DNA from: Anderseniella sp963700895
GTDB lineage: Bacteria > Pseudomonadota > Alphaproteobacteria > Rhizobiales > Aestuariivirgaceae
Assembly (NCBI GenBank): GCA_963700895.1
Contig: CAVOZI010000025.1
Span: 1 to 64,000 of the forward strand
Reading direction: 5' to 3'
DNA length: 64,000 bases
Positions 9,447 to 18,097 of the stretch are shown here, in pieces. The notes under the pieces are model-generated. The model was not told the DNA's origin. It searched no databases and saw only the letters and a program-made list of their open reading frames with translations. The stretch's first letter is position 1. Each line of letters starts with the position of its first letter. The position numbers were made by a program, and so were the translations under genes.

Positions 9447-10009
9447 GCGCGCTTGCAGGCATCGTGCTGGCGGCAGGCACGTCATCCCGTTTCGGGGTGG
9501 CGAACAAGCTGCTGGCGGAGTGGCGCGGCCAGCCGATGCTGCGCTCGGTGCTGGAAGCCGTGCTCGCCACCGAACTGGACCCGGTGATCGTGGTCACTGG
9601 CCATGAGCGCGAGCAGGTCGAGGCAGCACTTGCCGGGCTCGATGTGCAGGTCGCGCGCAACCCCGATTTCGCTTCAGGTCAGGCAAGTTCGGTCCGGGCC
9701 GGCATCGCCGCCGTACCTGAGTGGTGCGACGGCGTCATGATCCTGCTCGGAGACATGCCGCGCATCTGTCCCGGCGAGATCAATGCGCTGATCGATGCCT
9801 TTGCCGGTGAGACCTCCATTGTCGCGCCGCAGTTCGACGGCCAGCGCGGCAACCCGGTGATCGTTGGCAGGGCGCATTTCCCGGCGCTGCAAGGTCTGAC
9901 GGGGGACAAGGGCGCGCGAGACCTGTTGTCCGGTCCGGGCGTTACGCTGGTGGCGATGGACTCCGACGCCGTGTTGAGGGATATCGACACCCCGGAGGCG
10001 CTGGCATGA
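9443..10009 (+). CDS. MocA-like nucleotidyltransferase (molybdenum cofactor cytidylyltransferase family)
   Basis: 188 residues. The nucleotide-binding signature 'VLAAGTSSRFG' with 'NKLL' is at the N-terminus and 'ILLGDMPRI' carries the metal-binding Asp. Members of this family convert Mo-molybdopterin to its cytosine dinucleotide form, which is the cofactor of CoxL-type subunits; the operon context supports that role here. Overlaps both neighbours by 4 bases. Confidence 0.88.
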   Translation: MSALAGIVLAAGTSSRFGVANKLLAEWRGQPMLRSVLEAVLATELDPVIVVTGHEREQVEAALAGLDVQVARNPDFASGQASSVRAGIAAVPEWCDGVMILLGDMPRICPGEINALIDAFAGETSIVAPQFDGQRGNPVIVGRAHFPALQGLTGDKGARDLLSGPGVTLVAMDSDAVLRDIDTPEALA

Positions 10010-11142
10010 GCACCCGGAAACCCGCCCGCGTGGGCGCTCCCGTCATGAGCATCGACACGCCTGCGCTGGTCATCGATCTGGACGCGTTCGAGCGCAATCT
10101 CGACGCCATGGCGGCCTATGCCAAGGCAGCCGGAGTGCGGCTTCGCCCCCATGCAAAGACCCACAAGAGCCCGGACGTGGCGCTGGCGCAAGCCGCGCGC
10201 GGGGCAGTGGGTCAGTGCTGCCAGAAGGTGTCGGAGGCGGAAGTCCTCGTCTATGGCGGCATTGGCGACGTGCTGGTCTCCAACGAGATCGTGGGCGAGG
10301 CCAAGTTGCGGCGTCTGGCAGACCTGGCCACCCGCGCCAGGATTTCCGTCTGCGCCGATGATGTCGCGCAAGTAAGGGCCTATGGCGCGGCGGCGCGGGC
10401 GGCGGGCGCCGTGATCAACGTGCTGGTGGAGATAGATGCCGGGGCAAGCCGTTGTGGCGTTGCAGCGGGCCAGAAGGCGGCGGACCTGGCCCTTGCCATC
10501 GCTGCCGAGGAGGGGCTCGCCTTTGGTGGCTTGCAGGCCTATCACGGTGGCGCCCAGCACCTGCGCACGCCGCAGGAGCGACACGCCGCCATTGACATGT
10601 CCGCCGGGCGGGTGCGCGACACTCTTGCCGCCTTCGCCGGGGCCGGCCTTGATTGTCCTTTGGTGACCGGGGCGGGTACCGGCACTTTCTACGAGGAGGC
10701 GGCCTCCGGCCTGTGGGGCGAACTTCAGGCAGGGTCCTATTGCTTCATGGACGCCGATTATGCCCGCAATCAGCCGGGCGAGGGCTCCAACCTGCCGCGC
10801 TTTGAACATGCGCTGTTCATCGCCACCACGGTGATGAGCGTGGCCGTACCCGGCCAGTGCGTCATCGACGCCGGTCACAAGACGGCAGCCATCGATTCCG
10901 GCTTGCCCGTGGTGTGGGGCGCGGAGGGGCTGACCTATACCGCTGCGAACGACGAACACGGGGTCGTGACTGTCGGCCAGGGCGCAATACAGCCGCCATT
11001 GGGCAGCCGCCTCTGGCTGGTCCCGGGCCACATCGATCCGACCGTCAACCTGCACGACTGGTACGTCGGCGTGCGCGGCGTGCTGGAGGAGGGTGTGGTG
11101 GAAGCGGTCTGGCCCATCGCCGCTCGCGGCTGTGTTTTCTAG
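10006..11142 (+). CDS. D-threonine aldolase / DSD1-family PLP enzyme
   Basis: 378-residue fold-type III alanine-racemase-like enzyme. The PLP lysine is expected in 'RPHAKTHK' (Lys51), and the C-terminal metal motif reads 'GHIDPTVN', the H-x-D form of bacterial Mn-dependent D-threonine aldolases; D-serine dehydratases have H-x-C. It would split beta-hydroxy-D-amino acids into glycine and an aldehyde. Its ATG overlaps the stop of the MocA-like gene, so it is co-translated with the molybdenum hydroxylase operon, which hints that both act on one catabolic route. Confidence 0.85.
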   Translation: MSTRKPARVGAPVMSIDTPALVIDLDAFERNLDAMAAYAKAAGVRLRPHAKTHKSPDVALAQAARGAVGQCCQKVSEAEVLVYGGIGDVLVSNEIVGEAKLRRLADLATRARISVCADDVAQVRAYGAAARAAGAVINVLVEIDAGASRCGVAAGQKAADLALAIAAEEGLAFGGLQAYHGGAQHLRTPQERHAAIDMSAGRVRDTLAAFAGAGLDCPLVTGAGTGTFYEEAASGLWGELQAGSYCFMDADYARNQPGEGSNLPRFEHALFIATTVMSVAVPGQCVIDAGHKTAAIDSGLPVVWGAEGLTYTAANDEHGVVTVGQGAIQPPLGSRLWLVPGHIDPTVNLHDWYVGVRGVLEEGVVEAVWPIAARGCVF

Positions 11143-11178
11143 AATCCAATCAAGATCATGAACGGAGACGTTAAACCC

Positions 11179-11781
11179 ATGTATACGCTTGTCGGATCAC
11201 CCAAGAGCCGTGCCTTCCGTGTGATGTGGATGATGGAAGAGGCGGGCCAGGCCTACAACATCATTCCTGCTGCCGCGCGCAGCGACGAGGCGCGCAAGTA
11301 CAACCCGTCGGGCAAGGTGCCGGCGCTGGTGGTGGACGGCGAAGTCATCATCGACAGCACCGCCATCTGCCAGTTCCTGGCCGACCGGCACGATGTATGC
11401 ACCTTCAAGGCCGGCACCATCGAGCGGGCCAGGCAGGACAGCTGGCTGCACTTCGCAATCGACGAGCTGGATTCGGCCTGCTGGTGGGCGGCCAAGCACA
11501 CCTTCATCCTGCCGGAAGATCTGCGCACCGAAACGGCGATCAAGGCCTGCGAGCACGACTTCGGCCGGGCGCTGGGCTGGCTGGCAGAGCGCCTCGGTGG
11601 CAATGATTACGTGATGGGCAAGCAGTTCACCGTGCCGGACCTGATCATCGTGCATTGCTTCGGCTGGGCCATCGGCATGCACAAGTGGCAGATCCCGGAA
11701 GGCCCGCTGACCGCCTACATGAAGCGGGTGCGGGCGCGGCCAGCCTTCCAGAAATCCTGGGCGGCGCGCGAAGCGTCTTGA
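11179..11781 (+). CDS. Glutathione S-transferase family protein
   Basis: 200 residues with an N-terminal thioredoxin-like domain ('YTLVGSPKSRAFRVMWM', cis-Pro region 'GKVPALVVDG', 'DSTAICQFLAD') and an alpha-helical C-terminal domain. I preferred the ATG at 11179 (GGAG upstream) over the one at 11158, because family members begin with the beta-strand 'MYTLVGS'. Thirty-six bases after the aldolase-like gene, so possibly the tail of the same operon. Confidence 0.88.
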   Translation: MYTLVGSPKSRAFRVMWMMEEAGQAYNIIPAAARSDEARKYNPSGKVPALVVDGEVIIDSTAICQFLADRHDVCTFKAGTIERARQDSWLHFAIDELDSACWWAAKHTFILPEDLRTETAIKACEHDFGRALGWLAERLGGNDYVMGKQFTVPDLIIVHCFGWAIGMHKWQIPEGPLTAYMKRVRARPAFQKSWAAREAS

Positions 11782-11813
11782 GTTTCACGCGCTTTTTCGC
11801 AAATCTTGCACCC

Positions 11814-12611
11814 ATGCGGGGTGTAACACGCGTATTTCAGGTACTGATTGCGGTGACGCTGCTGGCAGCGGCGCCGGCGGGCAGGGCGGCTGCGGATGAC
11901 GCGCCATCGCTGGATGCCGCGCTGGCGAAGCTGGCGCCGCCGCCATCAGATGCGGCGCTGCGGCAGATACCCGACGCCGGGCGCAAGCTGCTGGCGTTGC
12001 GCAGTTACGTGCGCTACGGGGCGAAGATCGCCGACCGGTGGAGCTGGACGGACGAGCAGATCAAGGCGTTCGAGGGGTCACCGGAACAGCAGGCGTTACT
12101 CGCCGCAATTTCGGCGGTGAACGAGCACTTCAAGGCGGCAAATCCGGGCTACGAGATTTATGTCCATGGCACCGTGCGCAGCCTCGATGAGCAGCTTGCC
12201 AAGTGGAACGGCAATGCCTCGGTGGGCGAGGGGGCGGCGGAGATTCTTGCTGCCCACAGGGCCGAGTTTGGCGAGGACGGGTTGCAGCCCGACCGGATCG
12301 ACGCGAAAAAGCTGGGAGCGTGGTTGCGCGGTTTCCAGCCGTCGAAACGCGCCAACCTGGCAGCGCCCGGGCTGACGTTGCATGGCCGCGCCCACGCCAT
12401 CGACTTCCAGGTGATGAAGGACGGCCAGATCCATGCCGGGGCCAATTCGACACAGGTAGAAAGTGTCTGGCGTGCCGAAGGCTGGGACGAAAAGCTCAAG
12501 GCGAGCATGGACGCAGCCGGTCCGTCGTTCTCGGGTCCGCTCACCAACCCGGACGAGCCCTGGCACTACGACTACAAGCCCGCCGCCGCCGCGACGGCGG
12601 CCAGCAACTGA
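11814..12611 (+). CDS. Secreted M15-like metallopeptidase domain protein
   Basis: 265 residues with a signal peptide (residues ~1-28, ending 'AGRAAADD'). The C-terminal half carries a pattern like the VanY/D,D-carboxypeptidase zinc site: H-x2-A-x-A-x-D ('HGRAHAID', where the family usually has Gly at the fourth position) and 'DEPWHYDY', comparable to the E-P-W-H of M15B enzymes with the catalytic Glu. Predicted to act on peptidoglycan peptides in the periplasm. The zinc-site assignment is my reading of motifs and should be modelled. Confidence 0.62.
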   Translation: MRGVTRVFQVLIAVTLLAAAPAGRAAADDAPSLDAALAKLAPPPSDAALRQIPDAGRKLLALRSYVRYGAKIADRWSWTDEQIKAFEGSPEQQALLAAISAVNEHFKAANPGYEIYVHGTVRSLDEQLAKWNGNASVGEGAAEILAAHRAEFGEDGLQPDRIDAKKLGAWLRGFQPSKRANLAAPGLTLHGRAHAIDFQVMKDGQIHAGANSTQVESVWRAEGWDEKLKASMDAAGPSFSGPLTNPDEPWHYDYKPAAAATAASN

Positions 12612-12634
12612 TCTGCGAGCACTGCAATGCAAAA

Positions 12635-12660
12635 GGCCGGGCGGCATATGCAGCCCGGCC
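12635..12660 (-). terminator. Intrinsic terminator of the His/Arg-rich protein gene
   Basis: A perfect 8-bp GC stem (GGCCGGGC / GCCCGGCC) around a 10-base loop, with AAAA on the plus strand at 12631-12634 giving a short U-run for minus-strand transcripts. It lies between two convergent genes and may stop both. Confidence 0.7.
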
Positions 12661-12687
12661 CAGGTTGTTGTGCTTCGCGCTCAGCGG

Positions 12688-13071
12688 TCAGGGACGGCAA
12701 CCGTGGTGGCGCATGCAGCCGCGATAGTTGGCACCACCGCCCCAGCGGCGACGGCACTCGCGGCGCCAGCGGTCACAGCGGTTGTAGTGATACGGCACTG
12801 CGCCAAGCCACCACGGGAAGGCATACCAGTAACCACGATGGTAGTGGCGGTGCGTCGGCCTGCGATGGCGGTGACGATGGCCATGACGGTGGCGGTTGTA
12901 GCGGCGCTGGGCCACCTGTTCCACCGGCAGCACGTCAGCCGCACTGGTCTGCGGGGCGGCTATGCCGGCGCTCATGCCGCCAACGGGTGCGGCCGAGCCC
13001 GGTGCAGCCGCGCCCACCGCTGCACAAAACGCCAGCGCGGACGCCAGCAGGATGGGTTTGATGGATCGCAT
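12688..13071 (-). CDS. Secreted His/Arg-rich small protein
   Basis: 127 residues. The start at 13071 follows a strong GGAGGA ribosome site; a longer frame to 13131 lacks one. Residues 1-27 form a signal peptide ('ILLASALAFCAAVGAAAPGSA'). The mature part is packed with basic and aromatic residues ('RHRHGHRHRHRR', 'HYHRGYWYAFPWW') and has four late cysteines, resembling small periplasmic proteins of unknown function common in rhizobia. Metal or acid buffering is a guess from composition. An FNR/FixK-type box lies ~80 bases upstream. Confidence 0.72.
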   Translation of the reverse strand: MRSIKPILLASALAFCAAVGAAAPGSAAPVGGMSAGIAAPQTSAADVLPVEQVAQRRYNRHRHGHRHRHRRPTHRHYHRGYWYAFPWWLGAVPYHYNRCDRWRRECRRRWGGGANYRGCMRHHGCRP

Positions 13072-13151
13072 GGAATGATCTCCTCCGAGTTGCTTCACTG
13101 GGTGACATCCGCCCTGAATGAAAGCGTACACGGATAATTTCCAGGCATACC

Positions 13152-13165
13152 TTGACCTCGATCAA
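13152..13165 (-). promoter_or_regulatory. FNR/FixK-type operator
   Basis: TTGAC-CTCG-ATCAA matches the TTGAY-N4-RTCAA consensus of FNR/FixK/DNR regulators and sits in a longer perfect inverted repeat (ACCTTGA...TCAAGGT, 13149-13168). Its centre is ~87 bases before the start codon of the His/Arg-rich protein, a distance fitting activation at about -41 with a short leader. It is just downstream of the bacterioferritin-like gene stop, so only the His/Arg-rich gene is suitably placed. Confidence 0.65.
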
Positions 13166-13192
13166 GGTCAGGCTCCATCGACTCCCGGCCTG

Positions 13193-13687
13193 TTATTCCG
13201 CAGCATTGCCCGAGGCTTGCGCGCCGGAGACGAACTTGGCGCTGTAAGCCTGTTCGCCAAGCCGCTTGATGAGGCTCAGCTGCTGTTCGAGCCAGCTCTT
13301 GTGGCCTTCCTCGTCGAGCACGATCTGTTCGAACAGTGTCCGCGAGCCGATATCGCCCACCTCGCTGGCCTGTTGCGCGGCGCTGGTATAAAAGCGAATC
13401 GCCTCTTCCTCATCGGCAAGGTCTGCCTTGAACATGTTTTCAAGCGAAGATGCCGCCTCGGGCTGTTTGGCGAACGCCACCTCCGGCTTGCCATTGAGGA
13501 ACATGATGCGCTCGATGAAGCGGTCGGAATGGCCGATCTCTTCCTGCATCTCCTCGCGCATCTGCGTGGCCAGCAGGTCGAGCCCCCAGTCATCCAGCAC
13601 GTGGGCGTGCAGCTGGTATTGGTGGGCGGCGGTCATCTCCATCTGCAGGGCTGTCTGCAGGTTGTTCAAGGTGGTGTCGTTGCTCAT
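13193..13687 (-). CDS. Bacterioferritin-like protein lacking the haem-ligand Met
   Basis: 164-residue ferritin-like protein. Ferroxidase ligands are kept: Glu near residue 18 ('LQMEMTAAHQY'), the Glu/His pair in 'EEIGHSD', a Glu in 'ADEEEA', and 'DEEGH'. At the position of E. coli Bfr Met52, the axial haem ligand, the sequence has Ile ('EEIGHSD' against 'DEMKHAD'). It should therefore store or oxidise iron without haem of its own, or pair with a haem-binding partner. The start at 13687 has AGGAG upstream. A second, Met-containing bfr lies at 17612. Confidence 0.88.
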   Translation of the reverse strand: MSNDTTLNNLQTALQMEMTAAHQYQLHAHVLDDWGLDLLATQMREEMQEEIGHSDRFIERIMFLNGKPEVAFAKQPEAASSLENMFKADLADEEEAIRFYTSAAQQASEVGDIGSRTLFEQIVLDEEGHKSWLEQQLSLIKRLGEQAYSAKFVSGAQASGNAAE

Positions 13688-13772
13688 GGGCTGCTCCTGT
13701 TTCGCAATCATGGTGAGTTGCACGTAAGGGCCAGCCGCCACCGTTTCAACCGCACGGCAGGGCGCAGGATTG

Positions 13773-14546
13773 TTACATCAGCTTCAGCGCGCGGAAGCTG
13801 GCGTGGCCGTTGCGACCGATGATCAGGTGGTCATGGACGGCGATGTTGAGCTTGCCTGCCACCTCCACGATCTCGCGGGTCATGGTTTTGTCGGCCTGGC
13901 TCGGCGTAGGGTCGCCGGAGGGGTGGTTGTGCACCAGGATGATGGCGGTGGCCGACAATTCCAGTGCCCGCTTGATCACCTCGCGCGGATAGACGGGGGT
14001 GTGGTCCACGGTGCCGCGGCTTTGCACCTCATCGGCGATCAGCACGTTCTTGCGGTCGAGGAACAGGATGCGGAACTGCTCCTGGTTCTCGTAGGCCATG
14101 GCGGCGGTGGAATAGTCAATGAGCGCCGTCCAGCTGGACAGGGCCGGGCGATCGAGCACCGACCTGCGGGCCAGCCGTACTGCGGCGGCGTGGATGAGCT
14201 TTAGTTCGAACACGACCTTGTCGCCGACGCCCTTGATCTCCTTCAACCGGTGGGGCGGCGCGGCAAGCACGTCGCCAAAGCTGCCGAAGCGAGCCAGCAA
14301 CGCCTTGGCGAGGGGCTTGGTGTCAGCGCGGGAGATGGCGCGGAACAGGATCAGCTCCAGCATTTCGTAGTCGGGCAGAGCATCCGGCCCGCCGCCCATG
14401 AACCGGTCGCGCAGCCGCTCGCGGTGGCCAAGATAGTGCGGGGCATGAGGTTCGGTTCCGCCGGGTTTCGGACTGGCAGTATCGGTTGCGGGCTTGCTGG
14501 CGGAAGTCCGCGGAACCTTGAAGCCCTGTGCGTCCTTGAAACCCAT
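13773..14546 (-). CDS. radC: RadC family JAB-domain protein
   Basis: 257 residues: a ~45-residue variable N-terminus, a UPF0758 N-terminal helix-hairpin-helix-like segment ('LKEIKGVGDKVVFEL'), and the JAB/MPN metalloprotease-like domain with 'VHNHPSGDPTPSQAD' (His-x-His plus distal Asp zinc ligands). Despite its name, a direct repair function is not proven for the family. Thirteen bases separate its start from the stop of map. Confidence 0.93.
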   Translation of the reverse strand: MGFKDAQGFKVPRTSASKPATDTASPKPGGTEPHAPHYLGHRERLRDRFMGGGPDALPDYEMLELILFRAISRADTKPLAKALLARFGSFGDVLAAPPHRLKEIKGVGDKVVFELKLIHAAAVRLARRSVLDRPALSSWTALIDYSTAAMAYENQEQFRILFLDRKNVLIADEVQSRGTVDHTPVYPREVIKRALELSATAIILVHNHPSGDPTPSQADKTMTREIVEVAGKLNIAVHDHLIIGRNGHASFRALKLM

Positions 14547-14558
14547 GGGGTGCGCCCG

Positions 14559-15389
14559 TCAGGTGTGCCATGGCGGGCAGTGCAGGCCGGCCGGCGACAG
14601 GGTGAATATCTCGCAGCCGTCCGCCGTGACGCCGATGGTGTGCTCGAACTGGGCCGACAGCGAGCGGTCGCGTGTCACCGCCGTCCAGCCGTCCGACAGC
14701 ACCTTCACGTGCGGGCGGCCCAGGTTGATCATCGGCTCGACGGTAAAGAACATGCCTTCGCGCAACTCCACCCCTTCGCCCGGCCTGCCATAGTGGAGGA
14801 TGTTGGGCATGTCATGGAACAGCCGGCCCAGGCCGTGGCCGCAGAAATCCCGTACTACCGAGCAGCGCTCGGCTTCGGCGAGGGTCTGGATGGCGTGGCC
14901 GATGTCGCCGGTGAAGGCGCCGGGGCGGATCACCTCCAGCCCGCGCATCAGGCACTCGTAGGTAACCTCGATGAGGCGTTCGGCGCGCCGGTTGATCTCG
15001 CCGACCGGGTACATGCGGCTTGAATCGCCGTGCCAGCCGTCAACAATCAGCGTTACGTCGATGTTGACGATCTCGCCTTCCTTCAGCGGCTTCGGACCGG
15101 GAATGCCGTGGCAGACCACGTGGTTTATCGATGTGCAGATGCCCTTGGGAAAGCCGCGATAGTTGAGCGGGGCGGGGATGGCGTTGTGCTGGCGCGCGAA
15201 CGCCATCACTGCATCATCGAGTTCCTCGGTGGTAACGCCCGGCTGTACCATCGGCACGAGCATGTCCAGCGCCTGCGCCGCCAGTTGGCCGGCCTTGCGC
15301 ATAGCAGCAAAATCGGCTGCGCCATGCAGCTTGATCTGGCCGTTGTTTGCCAGCGGCGCCGTGGCCGCATCGACATAAGTGGTGTGCAT
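14559..15389 (-). CDS. map: Type I methionine aminopeptidase
   Basis: 276-residue cytosolic enzyme that removes the initiator Met. All five metal ligands are visible in order: Asp in 'NIDVTL', Asp in 'HGDSSRMY', His in 'FCGHGLG', Glu in 'FTVEPMIN' and Glu in 'QFEHTIG'. ATG at 15389 is the likely start; a TTG at 15398 would add three residues. Lies between sfsA and radC on the same strand, spacing 22 and 12 bases, so probably one operon. Confidence 0.96.
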   Translation of the reverse strand: MHTTYVDAATAPLANNGQIKLHGAADFAAMRKAGQLAAQALDMLVPMVQPGVTTEELDDAVMAFARQHNAIPAPLNYRGFPKGICTSINHVVCHGIPGPKPLKEGEIVNIDVTLIVDGWHGDSSRMYPVGEINRRAERLIEVTYECLMRGLEVIRPGAFTGDIGHAIQTLAEAERCSVVRDFCGHGLGRLFHDMPNILHYGRPGEGVELREGMFFTVEPMINLGRPHVKVLSDGWTAVTRDRSLSAQFEHTIGVTADGCEIFTLSPAGLHCPPWHT

Positions 15390-15411
15390 GCTCTTCAATA
15401 CCGCAAACTGG

Positions 15412-16137
15412 TTACTTTACGTCAAGGTCAATCGTCCGGTCGACGAAAATTTCATCATCTCCCATTTGGCACGCCAGCGCGATGCTTTCAACGCCCGCTT
15501 GCGTGGCGGCGCGCCAGGCATCCACGTAAGCCGGGTCGATGTCGTGGGCCAGCCGAAAGCCTTGAGCGTCCGAGCGCTGCGCCAGGTACACCATCACCGC
15601 CCGGTGCCCGTCGCGCACCATGTCGGCAAGCTCCATCAGGTGCTTGGCGCCGCGCTCCGTCACCGCGTCGGGAAACTCGGCGACGCCGCCCTGGCGCGAC
15701 AGGGTGACATTCTTGACCTCAACATAGGCGAGCCGCCCGTCCGCATGGTCCGACAGCAGCAGGTCGATGCGGCTGTTCCTGCCATACTTCTGTTCGCGCT
15801 TGAGCGTGGCATAACCCTGAAGCGCATCGACCTTGCCACCGAGGATTGCCTCTTCCACCAGCTTGTTGGGAAGCCCGGTGTTGAGGCCGACGCGGGCGGG
15901 AAGGCCCGCCGGGTTCACCGCCTCGACCATCTCCCAGGTGTGGGCATATTTGCGCTTGGGGTTGTCCGACACCGACAGCCACACCGGGTTGCCGGGCTCC
16001 AGCAGGCCCATCATCGAGCCGGTATTGGGGCAGGTGGCCGTCACCACCTCGCCGCTGTCCAGTTCGACGTCGGTGAGGAAGCGCTTGTAGCGCCTGATCA
16101 GCTTGCCGCGCTTGAGCGGCGCATCGGAAATCTGCAT
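15412..16137 (-). CDS. sfsA: SfsA family nuclease-like protein
   Basis: 241 residues, full family length. N-terminal OB-like domain ('GKLIRRYKRFLTDVEL', 'CPNTGSMMGLL') and a C-terminal restriction-endonuclease-like domain with 'RIDLLLSD', 'AYVEVKNVTL' and 'FPDAVTERGAKHLMEL'. Named for sugar fermentation stimulation in E. coli; the biochemical role is uncertain. First gene of the sfsA-map-radC run, starting divergently from the CinA-type gene. Confidence 0.94.
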   Translation of the reverse strand: MQISDAPLKRGKLIRRYKRFLTDVELDSGEVVTATCPNTGSMMGLLEPGNPVWLSVSDNPKRKYAHTWEMVEAVNPAGLPARVGLNTGLPNKLVEEAILGGKVDALQGYATLKREQKYGRNSRIDLLLSDHADGRLAYVEVKNVTLSRQGGVAEFPDAVTERGAKHLMELADMVRDGHRAVMVYLAQRSDAQGFRLAHDIDPAYVDAWRAATQAGVESIALACQMGDDEIFVDRTIDLDVK

Positions 16138-16219
16138 GTGCTTGCTTGACCTTCAACCCGGTTGTGACATTACTCGCGTAATCTCTTGATGTGTCATACC
16201 AGAGGCGACGTTTCCAGCC

Positions 16220-16984
16220 ATGAGCGAGACCATACCCACAGCCGCCGTGCTGCTGATCGGCGACGAGATACTGTCAGGCCGCACCAAGGACGCCAACCTG
16301 GGCTGGATTGCCGACTGGCTGACGGCGCTCGGGATCGACCTCAAGGAGGCCCGCGTGGTGTCCGACGACGAGGCCGACATTGTTGCAGCCCTGAATGCAC
16401 TGCGTGCGCGCTACACCTACGTGTTCACCACAGGCGGCATCGGCCCCACCCATGACGACATTACCGCCGATGCGGTGGCGAAGGCGTTCGGCGTGGGGAT
16501 CGGCCATCATCCGGAGGCTGTCGCCATCCTGCGCAAGCATTTCGCGGCGCGCGGCCTGCCGGAGACCGAAGCCCGCATGCGCATGGCGCGCATTCCCGAC
16601 GGCGCCGAACTGATCCCCAACGCGGTGTCCAAGGCGCCGGGCTTTCACATCGGCAACGTGTTCGTGATGGCCGGGGTGCCCAAGATCATGCAGTCGATGC
16701 TCGAGGCGGCCACGCCGAAGCTGACGGGCGGGCGCAAGATGCTGTCGCGCACCGTGCCGCTCAACCTGGGAGAGGGCGATGTGGCCAGGCGGCTCAAGGA
16801 AATCCAGCAGGCGCACGAGGGGGTGATGATCGGCTCCTATCCGTTCGAGAAGCCGGATGGGCGCTATGGCACCAATATCGTCATCCGCTCACGCGACGAG
16901 GACCGGATGAACGCGGCCGCCGACGAGGTGGAGAATATCCCGGACGAGATCAACGCCAGGCCACCGGACGAGGCGTGGAGTTGA
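16220..16984 (+). CDS. CinA-type MoCF domain protein (competence/damage-inducible protein A N-terminal family)
   Basis: 254 residues containing only the molybdopterin-binding-like domain of CinA ('AVLLIGDEILSGRTKDAN', 'VFTTGGIGPTHDDIT'). It has no C-terminal nicotinamide-nucleotide deamidase domain. Alphaproteobacteria commonly carry this short form; function is unknown. Its promoter region (16138-16219) is shared with sfsA. Confidence 0.9.
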   Translation: MSETIPTAAVLLIGDEILSGRTKDANLGWIADWLTALGIDLKEARVVSDDEADIVAALNALRARYTYVFTTGGIGPTHDDITADAVAKAFGVGIGHHPEAVAILRKHFAARGLPETEARMRMARIPDGAELIPNAVSKAPGFHIGNVFVMAGVPKIMQSMLEAATPKLTGGRKMLSRTVPLNLGEGDVARRLKEIQQAHEGVMIGSYPFEKPDGRYGTNIVIRSRDEDRMNAAADEVENIPDEINARPPDEAWS

Positions 16985-17149
16985 GTGGCAGCCCGGTTTC
17001 TCTGACTGTCATTCCCCCTGTGTCGGGAAGTGGGTGTTGCACGCCGTCACCCCCAAAAAACCTGCGGCGCGGCTGCAAGACTTGCCATATACTGTCCGAT
17101 GGCTGACGGCCAGCAGGTTCCGCGCATCACCTTTGGCGGGAGGAAACGC

Positions 17150-17587
17150 ATGACCATCTATGACGAGATTGCCTGTCTTCAGCAGATTCCTCCGTTTGCT
17201 GCGCTCAGCCCGGTCAAGCAGAAGCTGCTGGCCGTTGTAAGCGAGCATGCCGTCTACATGCCAGGAGACACCATCATCGAGCAGGGCGAGACCGGCGATG
17301 CGGTCTACGTGCTGCTGGACGGCATGGCCGATGTGCGCATCAGGTCGGGCGGGGAGGACAAGCTGGTGCGGGAGCTTGGCCGCAATGCGCTGTTCGGCGA
17401 GATCGCGGTGATGAAGAACACCCCGCGCATGGCCAGCGTGGTTGCCCGCACCATGGTGCACGTGCTGCGCATCAAGAAGGAAGTGCTGCACGCCATGATC
17501 AAGGACATTCCCGAACTCGGCCAGCGCATCCAGCATTATATCGACGGCGCAGGCTACGCCATCGGCCCGGCGCCGCAACCAGCCTGA
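17150..17587 (+). CDS. Cyclic nucleotide-binding domain protein
   Basis: 145 residues that are almost entirely one CRP-type cNMP-binding domain ('MPGDTIIEQGETGDAVYVLLDG', phosphate-binding cassette 'LFGEIAVMKNTPRMASVVA'). There is no DNA-binding or catalytic domain. The start at 17150 has GGGAGGA upstream, better than upstream ATGs at 17030 or 17099. The cassette has Glu and 'PRMA' where ligand-binding members have E...R(T/S)A. Probably a small signalling adaptor. Confidence 0.85.
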   Translation: MTIYDEIACLQQIPPFAALSPVKQKLLAVVSEHAVYMPGDTIIEQGETGDAVYVLLDGMADVRIRSGGEDKLVRELGRNALFGEIAVMKNTPRMASVVARTMVHVLRIKKEVLHAMIKDIPELGQRIQHYIDGAGYAIGPAPQPA

Positions 17588-17611
17588 TCAGGGCATGACA
17601 GGCGGCGCAAC

Positions 17612-18097
17612 TCAGTGCGCCTCGTCCGCCGACACCGCGTTCAACTGGCCGTAGTTCTGTTCACCAATCGAATCCATCAGCGACAGTTCAGTCTCGATGA
17701 AGTCGATGTGGCCTTCCTCGTCCCGCAGCAGTTCCTCGAAGATCTGCATTGACACGAAGTCCTTATTGGCGTGGCACAGGTCGCGCGAGGCGGAATAATT
17801 GTCGCGCGCCATGTGCTCGCCCTTCAGATCGCACTCCAGCACCTCGCGCACATTGGTGCCGATCATCAGCGGATCAAGCTGTTGCAGGTTCGGGTGGCCT
17901 TCCAGAAAGATGATGCGCGCGATCAGCTTGTCGGCGTGGTTCATCTCCTCGATGGACTCCTCACGCTCCTTCCTGGCCAGCCGCTTGAATCCCCAGTCGT
18001 CCAGCAGGCGGTAATGCAGCCAGTACTGGCTGACGGCGGTCAGTTCCAGCCGCAGCGCCTTGTTAAGCGCGTCGATAACGTCCTTGTTGCCCTTCAT
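17612..18097 (-). CDS. bfr: Bacterioferritin
   Basis: 161 residues. It has the ferroxidase ligands ('LRLELTAVSQY', 'EEMNHAD', 'DLKGEHMA', 'RDEEGH') and the haem-ligand Met in 'EEMNHAD', so this is the haem-containing form. It stores iron in 24-mer shells. The ATG at 18097 follows a GGAGATTCCC ribosome site. The upstream bfd frame runs 35 bases into this gene, implying translational coupling. Confidence 0.95.
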   Translation of the reverse strand: MKGNKDVIDALNKALRLELTAVSQYWLHYRLLDDWGFKRLARKEREESIEEMNHADKLIARIIFLEGHPNLQQLDPLMIGTNVREVLECDLKGEHMARDNYSASRDLCHANKDFVSMQIFEELLRDEEGHIDFIETELSLMDSIGEQNYGQLNAVSADEAH

